A stretch of DNA of 64,000 nt from Sphingobacterium spiritivorum (GTDB lineage: Bacteria; Bacteroidota; Bacteroidia; Sphingobacteriales; Sphingobacteriaceae), in the NCBI RefSeq assembly GCF_016725325.1, contig NZ_CP068083.1, forward strand, positions 806,001 to 870,000. The letters run 5' to 3'. The notes under the pieces are model-generated. The model was given only the letters and a program-made list of their open reading frames with translations. It did not search any database and had not been told where the DNA came from. A program made the translations under genes and the position numbers. How positions within the stretch are numbered: position 1 is the first letter of the stretch; each line of letters begins with the position of its first letter. Below are positions 9,234 to 17,289 of the stretch, piece by piece.

Positions 9234-9722
9234 CTAATTCATATGTAAAGATTGTTTTGAAAAGATTGGATTAAGAGTATTTTTGATTTTTTGTAGCTCT
9301 CTGTCATATATCAAACCTTTAATCTCTATATCGTCAGCACCTTTTAGTTTCTCTTTCAATGTGTTAATCTGAAAGTTTAAATGTTCTGATAGAATCCATT
9401 GTAAATGGTCTTTTTCCGTTTCGAACAAGAAGCTTTTGGTTTTGTGGCTTTTAAGCCTGTTATAAAAATTTCTCAATCCTGAAATATTACGATATTGTTG
9501 TTTACTTATGGCATCCTTGACAATCCTATTGTCGCTACAACAGATGTAAATAACCTCCCTGATATCATTTGCAGATATTAAGAGTTTTATTTGTCCGATA
9601 GTATAATCGTCAAATTCAAAGCTGTTCCCTAATGATGTATAAAAGAAATATCGCTTAAAACTATTGGAAATAATCATTTCTATATGGTCTGTCGGACAAA
9701 CCATAAATAAAATATTACTCAT
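9234..9722 (-). CDS. Uncharacterised protein, possible degenerate beta-carbonic anhydrase relative
   Basis: A 162-residue protein I do not firmly recognise. No signal peptide or membrane helix. Its pattern faintly resembles the C-terminal half of beta-carbonic anhydrases: YTIGQIKLLISANDIREVIY followed by ICCSDNRIVKDAI lies where those enzymes have SIEYA...LGV..I.V.GHSDCGA, and LSEHLNFQINTLKEKL recalls their E.NV..QV..L helix. The catalytic His-x-x-Cys would be replaced by CCSDNR, so normal zinc catalysis is not predicted. It sits between folE-yidD and the NTF2-fold gene on the same strand, 35 bases from the latter. Carbonic anhydrase relatives do occur in zinc-responsive clusters, which makes the idea plausible but unproven. 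It could equally be an unrelated Rossmann-like protein. Confidence 0.6.
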   Translation of the reverse strand: MSNILFMVCPTDHIEMIISNSFKRYFFYTSLGNSFEFDDYTIGQIKLLISANDIREVIYICCSDNRIVKDAISKQQYRNISGLRNFYNRLKSHKTKSFLFETEKDHLQWILSEHLNFQINTLKEKLKGADDIEIKGLIYDRELQKIKNTLNPIFSKQSLHMN

Positions 9723-9757
9723 AAATAAAATGTTATCATTTGATTATTTAAAATTTG

Positions 9758-10234
9758 TCATCTACTATAAGGCAGAGAAGATTGATGCAAGATTATCCGG
9801 GTTTTACCATCTTCACAAATTTTGAAAACAAAACTTTTGTTAACAAAAATGTGGCTATCGTCCGCCCCTATAAAATGAATATTGCATTGAACAACTGCAA
9901 TATCATTATGCAGGATGTAGTCGAACTTGTTATACCAAACTTTTACCCAAGGTTTTAACTTGAAACCTTTGTCATCGGGGAAGTTGCTGTTCCCACCAAT
10001 AAAATATGCAAGCGCCCCCTCTTTTGTCGGTCTGAAAGTATGTTGCCCAAAGGCCAATGTAGGTTTGAACAAGACTTTACCCTTATCGTAATCGTAATTG
10101 TCAGTTAATAGTTGATTGGCAAATTCTTCTACATTGCCATTTTCAACATGAACTTTCCCTACTGCTACCACATTATCGCACCATAGTTGTAGTGTGGCTT
10201 CTACCATTTCCGAAGTGAATGTTTTTTGCTCCAT
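9758..10234 (-). CDS. NTF2/SnoaL-fold protein
   Basis: Cytosolic 158-residue protein with the pattern of the SnoaL/CaMKII-association (NTF2-like) fold: an N-terminal helix ATLQLWCDNVVAVGKVHVEN, a middle stretch with LFKPTLAFGQHTFRPTKEGA, then KPWVKVWYNKFDYILHNDIA and VVQCNIHFIGAD beta strands, and the typical last strand DGKTRIILHQSSLPYS (family form: xW.I.hhHsS). Members are small-ligand pockets or enzymes of varied function. None can be assigned here. It is the promoter-proximal gene of the minus-strand set reaching folE and faces the broken Fur/Zur gene. That layout suggests zinc-dependent control, which is inference. The start MEQKTFTSEM is the only in-frame Met near the beginning. Confidence 0.72.
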   Translation of the reverse strand: MEQKTFTSEMVEATLQLWCDNVVAVGKVHVENGNVEEFANQLLTDNYDYDKGKVLFKPTLAFGQHTFRPTKEGALAYFIGGNSNFPDDKGFKLKPWVKVWYNKFDYILHNDIAVVQCNIHFIGADDSHIFVNKSFVFKICEDGKTRIILHQSSLPYSR

Positions 10235-10450
10235 TTTTATTTGATTTTATAAATTTTTATCGTTTTATATTTTATTTGCAAACGTTGTTTGGCAGTTTTA
10301 CAAGTAGCATTTTCAATTGTTGTTTTTTAAGGCGTTTACATATTCAAGGAATTTCTCTTTATTGACGGTTTCTCTATTTTTGTATCAAATTTGATGTTAT
10401 TCAAACATTGTTTTAATGCAATGCTGTTGCTAAAATAATATTTATATTCA
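10235..10450. other. AT-rich gap with a possible short coding remnant
   Basis: No intact gene. On the minus strand 10313-10378 reads KNRETVNKEKFLEYVNALKN and then NN-stop, about 22 codons that look like the tail of a lost protein. This is weak. At 10418-10433 TGCAATGCTGTTGCT resembles a half-decayed copy of the palindrome at 10451-10473. The gap otherwise holds the promoter region of the NTF2-fold gene. Confidence 0.3.
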
Positions 10451-10473
10451 TTATTGCAACATTGTTGCAATAA
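10451..10473. promoter_or_regulatory. Perfect 23-bp palindrome, candidate Zur/Fur-family operator
   Basis: The arms TTATTGCAACA and TGTTGCAATAA are exact reverse complements around one central T. It ends 14 bases before the GTG of the broken Fur-family gene, the normal place for an autoregulatory operator of a Fur/Zur protein. The dyad layout (two inverted 7-base units in an AT-rich site) is typical for the family. That zinc is the signal is inferred from the neighbouring genes. Confidence 0.7.
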
Positions 10474-10486
10474 AATTTACAATAAA

Positions 10487-10814
10487 GTGAAACAAACAAG
10501 GAATACGACGGCTAAAACTCCGAGATACAAACAGTACTGAACGGTCTGTGTGACAGAGATACTATTTATCGTGTATTGGATAGATTAGGAGAAGAAGATT
10601 TGGTACATAAGGATGTGAATAATGACGGAGGGGTAATGCAAGTTGCCATCATCACGAAACAATACATCATCATAACCATATACGCTTTAGCTCTCAGATT
10701 TGTAAATCTGCAACCTGTATTGAAGATGTTGAGCCCTCATTTACATTACCTCAACAGTATAAAGTAAATGAAGTAAATTTTACCGTTCCGGGGATTTGCC
10801 CGCAGTGTTCGTGA
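10487..10814 (+). pseudogene. Broken Fur-family (Zur-like) regulator
   Basis: Remnant of a zinc-uptake-type Fur-family repressor. From the GTG at 10487 it reads KQTRNTTAKT, the family N-terminus. A deletion of perhaps 45-60 bases removes most of the first helices, and the following text in another frame is EIQTVLNGLCDRDTIYRVLD then RLGEEDLVHKDVNNDGG, the DNA-recognition helix region. A second frameshift near 10637 (consistent with loss of about 4 bases) leads into a third frame from 10641: SCHHHETIHHHNHIRFSSQI, CKSATCIEDVEPSFTLPQ, YKVNEVNFTVPGICPQCS, then TGA at 10812-10814. This last part has the His-rich metal site and both CxxC zinc pairs (CKSATC region and CPQC). The gene cannot give a working protein unless the frame breaks are sequencing errors. 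Confidence 0.88.
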
Positions 10815-11076
10815 AAATCATAAATATTTTTAGGCTTACCTACAGTTTATTTCGCAACGCCCTATCATTGAATGTCACATTCATATAGCCTGACTTTAGT
10901 AGTAAAACTGAAAAATAATACAGGGCGAGAACTGCGAATAAGAACAGTTAGCTGAAAGAATGAAGAAAAAGAAAGGTAGAAGTTGATAAGTACATTTGAA
11001 TAAAAAAACTCTTAACAAAGAGTCCTCTCATCATCCCTGGCGAAACACCAAATTACCTTTTGAATGTATATATTTT
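10815..11076. other. Gene-free stretch behind the broken Fur-family gene
   Basis: No credible reading frame. Short plus-strand fragments such as LGLPTVYFATPYH (near 10838-10876) and KKKKGR (near 10963) could be scraps of lost downstream genes, but neither can be identified. A small inverted repeat ACTCTT...AAGAGT lies at 11010-11024. It probably belongs to the same decayed region. Confidence 0.35.
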
Positions 11077-11769
11077 TTATTTTCTCTCATACTCTTCAAC
11101 TAGTAATCTTTTTACTTTATGATCATTGCTGAATTTTATATTTTGAGAGCCGCAAAATCCGCATGCCCAAACTTGGTATTTAAAGGGGCGCCTGAGCTGA
11201 TATTTAATTTTAGTAGCCGGAATAGTTAGTTTTTTACACTTTTCACAATACACCTTGTTTTGTTCTTCCTGTGGAATTTTTAAGCTTTCCATTTTTACAA
11301 AAAACTCAAACTCCTTTAAAATAAATTCTTTTGAGTTTTCAATAGTCAGCCCGGCATTAAACAAAGTGGAATTATCATACTTCAAATAATCCAGATCTTC
11401 ATCTATTTCGTAGAAGGCTCTATACTTAATATCGTATTCAGTTGCCATCTCTATTTTTACCATTTGATCAAATGCATATTCTATACTGATTTTCCCGGTA
11501 ATTGCTCTCTTTGCGATTGTCATCGCATATTTTTCTATTAATTCATCATCCGGTTTTACAACATCAAGTTTCAAATCTGCGATACTTTTCAAAAAATACT
11601 TTTCTCTTTCTTCTGTGTTCTCAAAATCTAACCCAGCCAAAATAAATAGATTTTCACTCTCGTATCCCAATTCCAAAACACATACAGCCCAATTAACCAG
11701 CCCCTTACTGTCAAATGGTGCCAATGCTCTTTCTGCTAATAATTCAAGAGTCAGTTCGTCGAGTGTCAT
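11077..11769 (-). CDS. Uncharacterised protein with C-terminal zinc ribbon
   Basis: Unrecognised 230-residue soluble protein. The N-terminal three quarters is acidic and helical (MTLDELTLELLAERALAPFD; NLFILAGLDFENTEEREKYF), which recalls helical-repeat or immunity-type proteins of Bacteroidota. The C-terminus has two cysteine pairs, CEKC near residues 175-178 and CGFC near 204-207, spaced like a zinc ribbon, with basic residues between them (KIKYQLRRPFKYQVWA). It stands alone on the minus strand, 262 bases from the broken Fur-family gene. It could be an immunity-like or nucleic-acid-binding protein; nothing in the neighbourhood decides this. Confidence 0.7.
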   Translation of the reverse strand: MTLDELTLELLAERALAPFDSKGLVNWAVCVLELGYESENLFILAGLDFENTEEREKYFLKSIADLKLDVVKPDDELIEKYAMTIAKRAITGKISIEYAFDQMVKIEMATEYDIKYRAFYEIDEDLDYLKYDNSTLFNAGLTIENSKEFILKEFEFFVKMESLKIPQEEQNKVYCEKCKKLTIPATKIKYQLRRPFKYQVWACGFCGSQNIKFSNDHKVKRLLVEEYERK

Positions 11770-11815
11770 CGGATAAAATTATGTCTAACTACTAAATATA
11801 CAAAAGTTTTCAATG

Positions 11816-11869
11816 CAAAAATATCAGAGACTACTGACATAGTGTTGTCAATAGTCTCTGATATTTTTG
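11816..11869. repeat. Long inverted repeat between two divergent genes
   Basis: The 24-base arms 11816-11839 and 11846-11869 pair except for one C-A mismatch (CAAAAATATCAGAGACTA against its inverse), with a 6-base loop. It ends in A/T tracts like a bidirectional terminator, yet it lies upstream of both flanking genes, 18 bases before the ATG at 11888 and 46 bases from the start of the minus-strand gene. Confidence 0.75.
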
Positions 11870-11887
11870 TGCTGTAATAACAAAACA

Positions 11888-12445
11888 ATGAAAAATCTCT
11901 ACAGCATCCTTATTTTAACGTTTATGGTACTATCAGGAACTGCACAATCTCAAATTCAAACAAATATTTCTAAAACTATGGACGATCAAACAATTCCACA
12001 ATTTCATGTAATCGGCATTTCAACAAGAACGGCAAATGCAAACGGAAAGGCTGCAAAAGATATCGAAGCTTTATGGGGCAGATTTTGGAACGAAGAGATT
12101 CAAAAACAAATTCCGAACAGAGTAAGTGAAGAAATCTATGCTGTTTACACAGATTATGAATCAGACTTTACCGGCCTTTACACCACAATCATTGGATTAC
12201 CGGTTAGCTCTTTGGAATCCATTCCGGAAGGTTTTGTGGGACTGACCATTGAAACTGCATCTTACAGGAAGTTTGTATCAAAAGGTAAAATGCCTGAATC
12301 GGTCTTTAATACCTGGCTGGAAATCTGGGGTGATAAAGAACTTAATTCAAAACGGGCTTATAAAGCTGACTTTACCATACATGGCAAAAAATACTATGAT
12401 GGCGATAATGCCGAAGTGGAGACGTTTATTTCCGTTAAGGAATGA
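11888..12445 (+). CDS. Secreted GyrI/AraC-effector-type ligand-binding protein
   Basis: The 185-residue protein begins with a Sec signal (MKNLYSILILTFMVLSGTAQ) and continues with a GyrI-like (AraC effector-binding, SOUL-related) domain: QFHVIGISTRTANANGKAAK near the start, DIEALWGRFWNEEIQKQIPN, then EEIYAVYTDYESDFTGLYTT, IGLPVSSLESIPEGF and TASYRKFVSKGKMPES. These are the hallmark strands of the family, which binds small hydrophobic or cationic ligands. An exported stand-alone version is less common than cytosolic ones. I set the start at 11888. An upstream TTG would add seven residues rich in Cys and Asn ahead of the signal. It has its own transcription unit behind the large inverted repeat. 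Confidence 0.8.
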   Translation: MKNLYSILILTFMVLSGTAQSQIQTNISKTMDDQTIPQFHVIGISTRTANANGKAAKDIEALWGRFWNEEIQKQIPNRVSEEIYAVYTDYESDFTGLYTTIIGLPVSSLESIPEGFVGLTIETASYRKFVSKGKMPESVFNTWLEIWGDKELNSKRAYKADFTIHGKKYYDGDNAEVETFISVKE

Positions 12446-12573
12446 GGAATTGATGGACTTTTATTCAGATATTAAGATAAACTAAACAGATGTCAGTTAA
12501 TCATTAGACTCGACAACCTGTCTTCTCTGTTTTATTTATAGCTTTATTACCCTGTATTCGATTTATTTTTTTA

Positions 12574-12581
12574 TATTTTTG
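12574..12581 (+). promoter_or_regulatory. Candidate -7 box of parE
   Basis: TATTTTTG fits TAnnTTTG. The inferred start near 12585 leaves a 19-base leader before the ATG at 12604. The stretch is T-rich, so a chance match is possible. Confidence 0.4.
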
Positions 12582-12603
12582 CTTTCAACATTTTCAAGAC
12601 CTT

Positions 12604-14457
12604 ATGACTACATATAACGAAGACAGCATACGATCCCTGGACTGGAAGGAACACATCCGTCTACGTCCCGGAATGTATATCGGTAAATTGGGAGATGGAT
12701 CAGCGTATGATGATGGTATCTATGTACTACTCAAAGAGGTAGTGGATAACTCTATCGATGAATTTGTAATGGGAGCAGGTAAGATCATTGACATATCGGT
12801 CAATGAAAACAAGGTATCTGTTAGAGACTATGGTCGTGGTATTCCTATCGGATCAGTAGTGGACGTAGTATCAAAGATCAATACCGGAGGTAAATATGAC
12901 AGTAAAGCCTTTCAGAAATCTGTAGGATTAAACGGAGTTGGTACTAAGGCAGTAAATGCGCTATCCACACAATTCACAGTACAATCTTACCGTCAGGGTG
13001 AAACACGGATAGCTCAATTCAGCAAAGGCGAGTTGGTCACTGATGAAAAGAAAGAGACCACTCAACGAAATGGTACTGCAGTTTCCTTCTATCCGGATGA
13101 CAGTATCTTCAGAAACTACAAATACCGTATGGAATTTGTAGAAAATATGATCTGGAATTATGTCTTTCTGAATTCAGGACTGGTTATCAATTTTAACGGT
13201 CAGAAATTCATCTCTGAAAATGGACTTAAAGATCTCTTAGAGCGCAATATAGATACAGAATCTATGCGCTACCCTATTATACATCTGAAGGGTGAAGATA
13301 TAGAAATAGCGCTGACACACGGCCAGCAATATGGAGAGGAGTATTACTCTTTTGTCAATGGTCAGCATACGACACAGGGAGGTACTCATCAGGCCGCATT
13401 CAGAGAAGCTTTGGTAAAAACGATCCGTGAATTTTACAAAAAAGATTTCGATGCTGCCGATGTTCGTTCCTCTATCATCGGAGCGATTGCTATAAAAGTT
13501 CAGGAGCCTGTTTTCGAATCGCAGACAAAGACAAAATTAGGATCTCAAAGCATTGGTCCCGATGGTCCGACTGTACGTACATTTATCAATGACTTCCTGA
13601 AAAAAGCGTTGGATGATTACTTACACCGCAATTCGGATACAGCAGATGCTTTATTAAAAAGGATCCTGCAATCCGAACGGGAGCGTAAAGATATTGCCGG
13701 AATCAAGAAACTGGCAAATGAACGTGCAAAGAAAGCCTCGTTACACAATCGCAAACTCAGAGATTGCAAGGTGCACTTTTCGGACAAAAATGAACGCAAT
13801 CAGGAGACTACCCTTTTTATTACAGAGGGAGATTCAGCCAGCGGATCCATTACCAAATCACGTGATGTACAGACCCAGGCTGTATTCAGTCTGAAAGGTA
13901 AACCTTTAAATTCGTATGGCATGTCTAAAAAGATTGTCTATGAAAATGAAGAATTTAACCTCTTACAGCACGCTCTAAATATTGAAGATGGTCTGGACGG
14001 CCTTCGCTACAATAATATTGTTATTGCTACAGATGCCGATGTCGACGGTATGCACATCCGCCTTCTCTTGCTGACCTTCTTTCTGCAATTCTTCCCTGAT
14101 CTTGTCAAAGCCGGACATGTAGCCATTCTACAGACTCCGCTGTTCCGTGTACGGAATAAAAAGGAAACGATATATTGCTATTCGGATGAAGAACGCCAAC
14201 GGGCTATTGCAAAATTAGGGGCGAAACCTGAAATAACACGTTTCAAAGGTTTGGGAGAAATCTCTCCATCCGAATTCGGTTTGTTTATAGGTAAGGATAT
14301 CCGTCTGGATCCGGTCATCCTAACCAAAGACAATAAAATTCAGCAATTGCTGGAATATTATATGGGAAAAAATACGCCGGACAGACAGAAACATATTGTC
14401 AACAATCTTCGTGTAGAAGTTGATCTGGAAGCTGAGTTGACAAAAGAAGCAGTATAG
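12604..14457 (+). CDS. parE: DNA topoisomerase IV subunit B (ParE)
   Basis: ATPase subunit of the type IIA topoisomerase that separates linked daughter chromosomes; it works as a tetramer with ParC. At 617 residues it has the GHKL ATPase domain with [35 protein letters not shown] and GRGIPIG, the QTK-loop region KTKLGSQ near residue 305-310, and the TOPRIM domain with [18 protein letters not shown] (about residue 404) and [17 protein letters not shown] (about 476). The [11 protein letters not shown] form and the lack of the long GyrB insert fit ParE of Bacteroidota. purU follows 26 bases later, so both may be co-transcribed. parC is not in the window. Confidence 0.93.
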   Translation: MTTYNEDSIRSLDWKEHIRLRPGMYIGKLGDGSAYDDGIYVLLKEVVDNSIDEFVMGAGKIIDISVNENKVSVRDYGRGIPIGSVVDVVSKINTGGKYDSKAFQKSVGLNGVGTKAVNALSTQFTVQSYRQGETRIAQFSKGELVTDEKKETTQRNGTAVSFYPDDSIFRNYKYRMEFVENMIWNYVFLNSGLVINFNGQKFISENGLKDLLERNIDTESMRYPIIHLKGEDIEIALTHGQQYGEEYYSFVNGQHTTQGGTHQAAFREALVKTIREFYKKDFDAADVRSSIIGAIAIKVQEPVFESQTKTKLGSQSIGPDGPTVRTFINDFLKKALDDYLHRNSDTADALLKRILQSERERKDIAGIKKLANERAKKASLHNRKLRDCKVHFSDKNERNQETTLFITEGDSASGSITKSRDVQTQAVFSLKGKPLNSYGMSKKIVYENEEFNLLQHALNIEDGLDGLRYNNIVIATDADVDGMHIRLLLLTFFLQFFPDLVKAGHVAILQTPLFRVRNKKETIYCYSDEERQRAIAKLGAKPEITRFKGLGEISPSEFGLFIGKDIRLDPVILTKDNKIQQLLEYYMGKNTPDRQKHIVNNLRVEVDLEAELTKEAV

Positions 14458-14483
14458 TAAAGTCCTAATCGAACCTAACCTTA

Positions 14484-15326
14484 ATGACTAAACCCATATT
14501 GATTCTAATCCAATGTCAGGACGACGTTGGATTAGTTGCAAAAATAGCTAATGCACTGGCAAAGTACCGGTTGAATATCGTCACGATGCGCGAATTTGTG
14601 GATGAAGAAGCCGGTAAGTTTTTCGTTCGTGTTGTCTGTACAGGAATACTCGAAAATACAGAAGAATTATTTACTGCTTTAAAACAAAGTCTTCCGGATA
14701 ATGCCAGCATAAAAATCAATCCGTCAGAGCGAAAAAAATTAATCATACTGGTCACCAAAGAGCATCACTGTCTGGCCGATATTCTGATTCGCCATCATTT
14801 CGAAACCTGGGACACGGATATTCAGGCTGTAATAGGTAATTATAGTGATCTGGAAGAATTCACCCGAAAATTTGATATCCCCTATCACCATGTTTCACAT
14901 GAAAATTTAAGTAAAGAGGAGTTTGAGCGCCAATTGACTGTACAAATTGATCAATACGAGTTTGATTATATTATCCTGGCCAAATTTATGCGAATTCTGT
15001 CCCCGACATTTGTACAGCAGTATCAAGGTAAAATCATCAATATTCACCATTCCTTTCTTCCCGCTTTCATAGGAGCTAATCCCTATCGGCAGGCACATAC
15101 CAGAGGCGTGAAGATCATAGGTGCAACGGCACATTATGTAACAGATGACCTGGATGAAGGACCTATTATCGTACAGGATACCAGAAGAGTCAACCATACC
15201 TATACTGTACAGGATATGATGACTGCAGGTAAAGAAATCGAAAAAGCTGTACTGGCCAGAACAATCCGGCTGCTACTGGAAGATCGAGTGATGCTGGATC
15301 GCAATAAAACAGTTGTTTTTGAATAG
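14484..15326 (+). CDS. purU: Formyltetrahydrofolate deformylase
   Basis: Hydrolyses 10-formyltetrahydrofolate to formate and tetrahydrofolate, which balances one-carbon pools and supplies formate for PurT. The protein is 280 residues, the same as E. coli PurU. An N-terminal ACT domain (ILIQCQDDVGLVAKIANALA, residues 4-80) is followed by the formyltransferase fold with IILAKFMRILSPTFVQQYQG, the catalytic INIHHSFLPAFIGANPYRQA, and HYVTDDLDEGPIIVQDTRRV with the active-site aspartate. It follows parE closely on the same strand and ends 101 bases before the next gene. Confidence 0.95.
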   Translation: MTKPILILIQCQDDVGLVAKIANALAKYRLNIVTMREFVDEEAGKFFVRVVCTGILENTEELFTALKQSLPDNASIKINPSERKKLIILVTKEHHCLADILIRHHFETWDTDIQAVIGNYSDLEEFTRKFDIPYHHVSHENLSKEEFERQLTVQIDQYEFDYIILAKFMRILSPTFVQQYQGKIINIHHSFLPAFIGANPYRQAHTRGVKIIGATAHYVTDDLDEGPIIVQDTRRVNHTYTVQDMMTAGKEIEKAVLARTIRLLLEDRVMLDRNKTVVFE

Positions 15327-15397
15327 GGACAGGAGAAATATGACCAACATCACTATTTACTAAGCAACCCAGTTACTTTTTACCTGCATAATTATCC

Positions 15398-15418
15398 CTT
15401 ATTTCGTATCGAAATAAG
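15398..15418. promoter_or_regulatory. Perfect palindrome just upstream of the 594-residue gene
   Basis: The arms CTTATTTCG and CGAAATAAG are exact inverses around TAT. The site ends 9 bases before the ATG at 15428. Its place and symmetry fit an operator for a dimeric repressor. As RNA it would be a 9-bp stem with a 3-base loop covering the ribosome entry region. No cognate regulator is recognisable nearby. Confidence 0.5.
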
Positions 15419-15427
15419 AACTGAATA

Positions 15428-17212
15428 ATGACGCACTCCTTTCACATTCCTGTACTGGGATTGGCCTTTTCTATTGATTCTCCGCTCAAGGTTGCCAGAT
15501 ACGGTATTTCATCTGTAATTTCTATTGTGGATGATGAACTCATAGAACGTATCCGGGCATATTACAGCAAACTGAATAATATAGACTTTCTTCCTATTAC
15601 TAAAAAAGATCAGGATTTTAGAGCAAAACGTATTACAGCATACCTTAATCTGGTAAAACAACTTGTCAGGGAACAGACGGCTGGCATGCGGGCCCAGCTA
15701 ATGGAAGCCAATTCTGAAGTTGCCCGTTACTTTAATCTTCTCCCGGATAATAATCCTATAAAGGCTCAGTACGATCAGATGCTGAAAGAAACAGATGATA
15801 AGACCAGAAACCAACTGTCTCTACAATTGCATTCCTGTATTCAGCCTGGAGATATCGACGTCAATATCATGTCTAAAGTAGATAAGATCAATTATGCTCC
15901 TAATGGTGAAGCTTTAGATGAAAAATATGCAGATGCTCTGGCAGCGTTACGTGGTTTTGCCAATTCAGATCTCCATTCTTCTGTTGTATTATCAGCAGGT
16001 ATGAACCCCCGTCTGTATAGCTATTTGTCTGAACTGGAAGTCTTCCAGCCAAAGGAGGGACAGGATTTTGAGAAAAAGATTACGCTCAAAGTAAGTGACT
16101 TTCGATCGGCAATGATACAAGCCAGATTTTTAGCAAAAAAAGGATTGTGGGTATCAGAGTTCAGAGTAGAATCCGGATTAAATTGCGGAGGACATGCTTT
16201 TGCAACAGATGGCTATCTACTTGGTCCCATACTGGCTGAATTTAAAGACAAAAAGCAACAATTAAAAGAAGAGTTATTTGAGACGTATCGCAAATACTGG
16301 GAGGCAAAGAATATCATTTGCAAACAACCGCCACATATCAGGTATACAGTACAGGGAGGGGTGGGTACAGCTGCAGAACATCAGTTTTTATTGAGTCATT
16401 ATGAATTTGATGCTGTTGGATGGGGATCACCCTTTTTATTGGTTCCTGATGCCACTACAGTAGATGATGACACACTGGAGGCTCTGGTCAGATCCAAAGC
16501 AGATGATTTTTACATCAGCGGATCTTCACCTCTCGGTGTCCCGTTCAACAATTTCCGGCAAAGTTCTGCCGAAAAACTTCGGATACAGCGGATTGAAAAA
16601 GGTCGTCCCGGTAGTCCATGTAAGAAAAGGTATCTCGTTTCCAATACGGCATACACTACACAACCGATCTGTACAGCTTCCCGTGAATATCAGCACATGA
16701 AATTAAAGGAGCTTGATCAGCAGGAATTGACAACTGAAGCATACGAACGCGCATTCCAGGATATTACAGCAAAAACATGTCTGTGTGAAGGTCTTGCAAC
16801 TCCTGCATATTTAAAGTATGATATCCTTAAGCCTAAAGAGTCAGCCGCTGTCGCTATTTGCCCCGGACCGAATACTTTTTGGTTCAAAGGTATATTTTCA
16901 TTAGATCAGATGGTCAATCATATTTATGGTCGTGACAATCTGATTCAATCCGCTGAACGTCCCATTCTCTTTATCAATGAGCTTAGACTCTACATGGATC
17001 ATATCCGGAAATACATAGATGTGAATAAGCTGGATATGGAGGACAAAAAGTTAAAATATCTGGATAAATTCAAGACTCAGTTAAAGGAGGGCATCAACTA
17101 CTACAGGGCTTTAATAAAAGATTTAACGGCGTTCAAGGTTTCGGAATTGGCTGCATTTGCGGGTCAGCTGGATGAGATCGAACAGGAGCTTGAGAATCTG
17201 TCCTTTAGTTAA
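15428..17212 (+). CDS. Large conserved-type protein of unknown function
   Basis: A 594-residue soluble protein with no signal peptide or membrane helix; I cannot assign a function. The middle region recalls TIM-barrel enzymes of the nitronate monooxygenase/glutamate synthase type: VESGLNCGGHAFATDGYLLG near 246, RYTVQGGVGTAAEHQFLLSH near 310, and YEFDAVGWGSPFLLVPDATT near 330, which would place a flavin phosphate at the glycine loop. The C-terminal third has cysteines near residues 397, 415, 450, 452 and 477 (SPCKKR, QPICTA, TCLCEG, AICPGP) that could bind a metal or an iron-sulfur cluster. The N-terminus (LGLAFSIDSPLKVARYGISS) fits the first strand of such a barrel. It has its own upstream palindrome and a terminator, so it is a single-gene unit. 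Fold and cofactor are inference only. Confidence 0.85.
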   Translation: MTHSFHIPVLGLAFSIDSPLKVARYGISSVISIVDDELIERIRAYYSKLNNIDFLPITKKDQDFRAKRITAYLNLVKQLVREQTAGMRAQLMEANSEVARYFNLLPDNNPIKAQYDQMLKETDDKTRNQLSLQLHSCIQPGDIDVNIMSKVDKINYAPNGEALDEKYADALAALRGFANSDLHSSVVLSAGMNPRLYSYLSELEVFQPKEGQDFEKKITLKVSDFRSAMIQARFLAKKGLWVSEFRVESGLNCGGHAFATDGYLLGPILAEFKDKKQQLKEELFETYRKYWEAKNIICKQPPHIRYTVQGGVGTAAEHQFLLSHYEFDAVGWGSPFLLVPDATTVDDDTLEALVRSKADDFYISGSSPLGVPFNNFRQSSAEKLRIQRIEKGRPGSPCKKRYLVSNTAYTTQPICTASREYQHMKLKELDQQELTTEAYERAFQDITAKTCLCEGLATPAYLKYDILKPKESAAVAICPGPNTFWFKGIFSLDQMVNHIYGRDNLIQSAERPILFINELRLYMDHIRKYIDVNKLDMEDKKLKYLDKFKTQLKEGINYYRALIKDLTAFKVSELAAFAGQLDEIEQELENLSFS

Positions 17213-17241
17213 ATACAATCTGAGTTTCAAAAAGTATGTAT

Positions 17242-17279
17242 TTGTATGCAGCGATTTATGACACCATCGCTGCATACAA
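17242..17279. terminator. Bidirectional terminator hairpin
   Basis: Perfect 14-bp arms 17242-17255 (TTGTATGCAGCGAT) and 17266-17279 with a 10-base loop. It lies between the convergent 594-residue gene (stop 17212) and the methyltransferase gene (stop 17290). Confidence 0.75.
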
Positions 17280-17289
17280 TGATAAACAC

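Noticed and set aside
10576..10767. A 63-codon plus-strand frame with MDRLGEEDLV
   Set aside because: It is a piece of the broken Fur-family gene that runs out of frame after the second deletion; it is not a gene of its own.
12249..12485. A plus-strand frame overlapping the GyrI-like gene in another phase
   Set aside because: The GyrI-like frame has a signal peptide and family motifs; the other phase has none.
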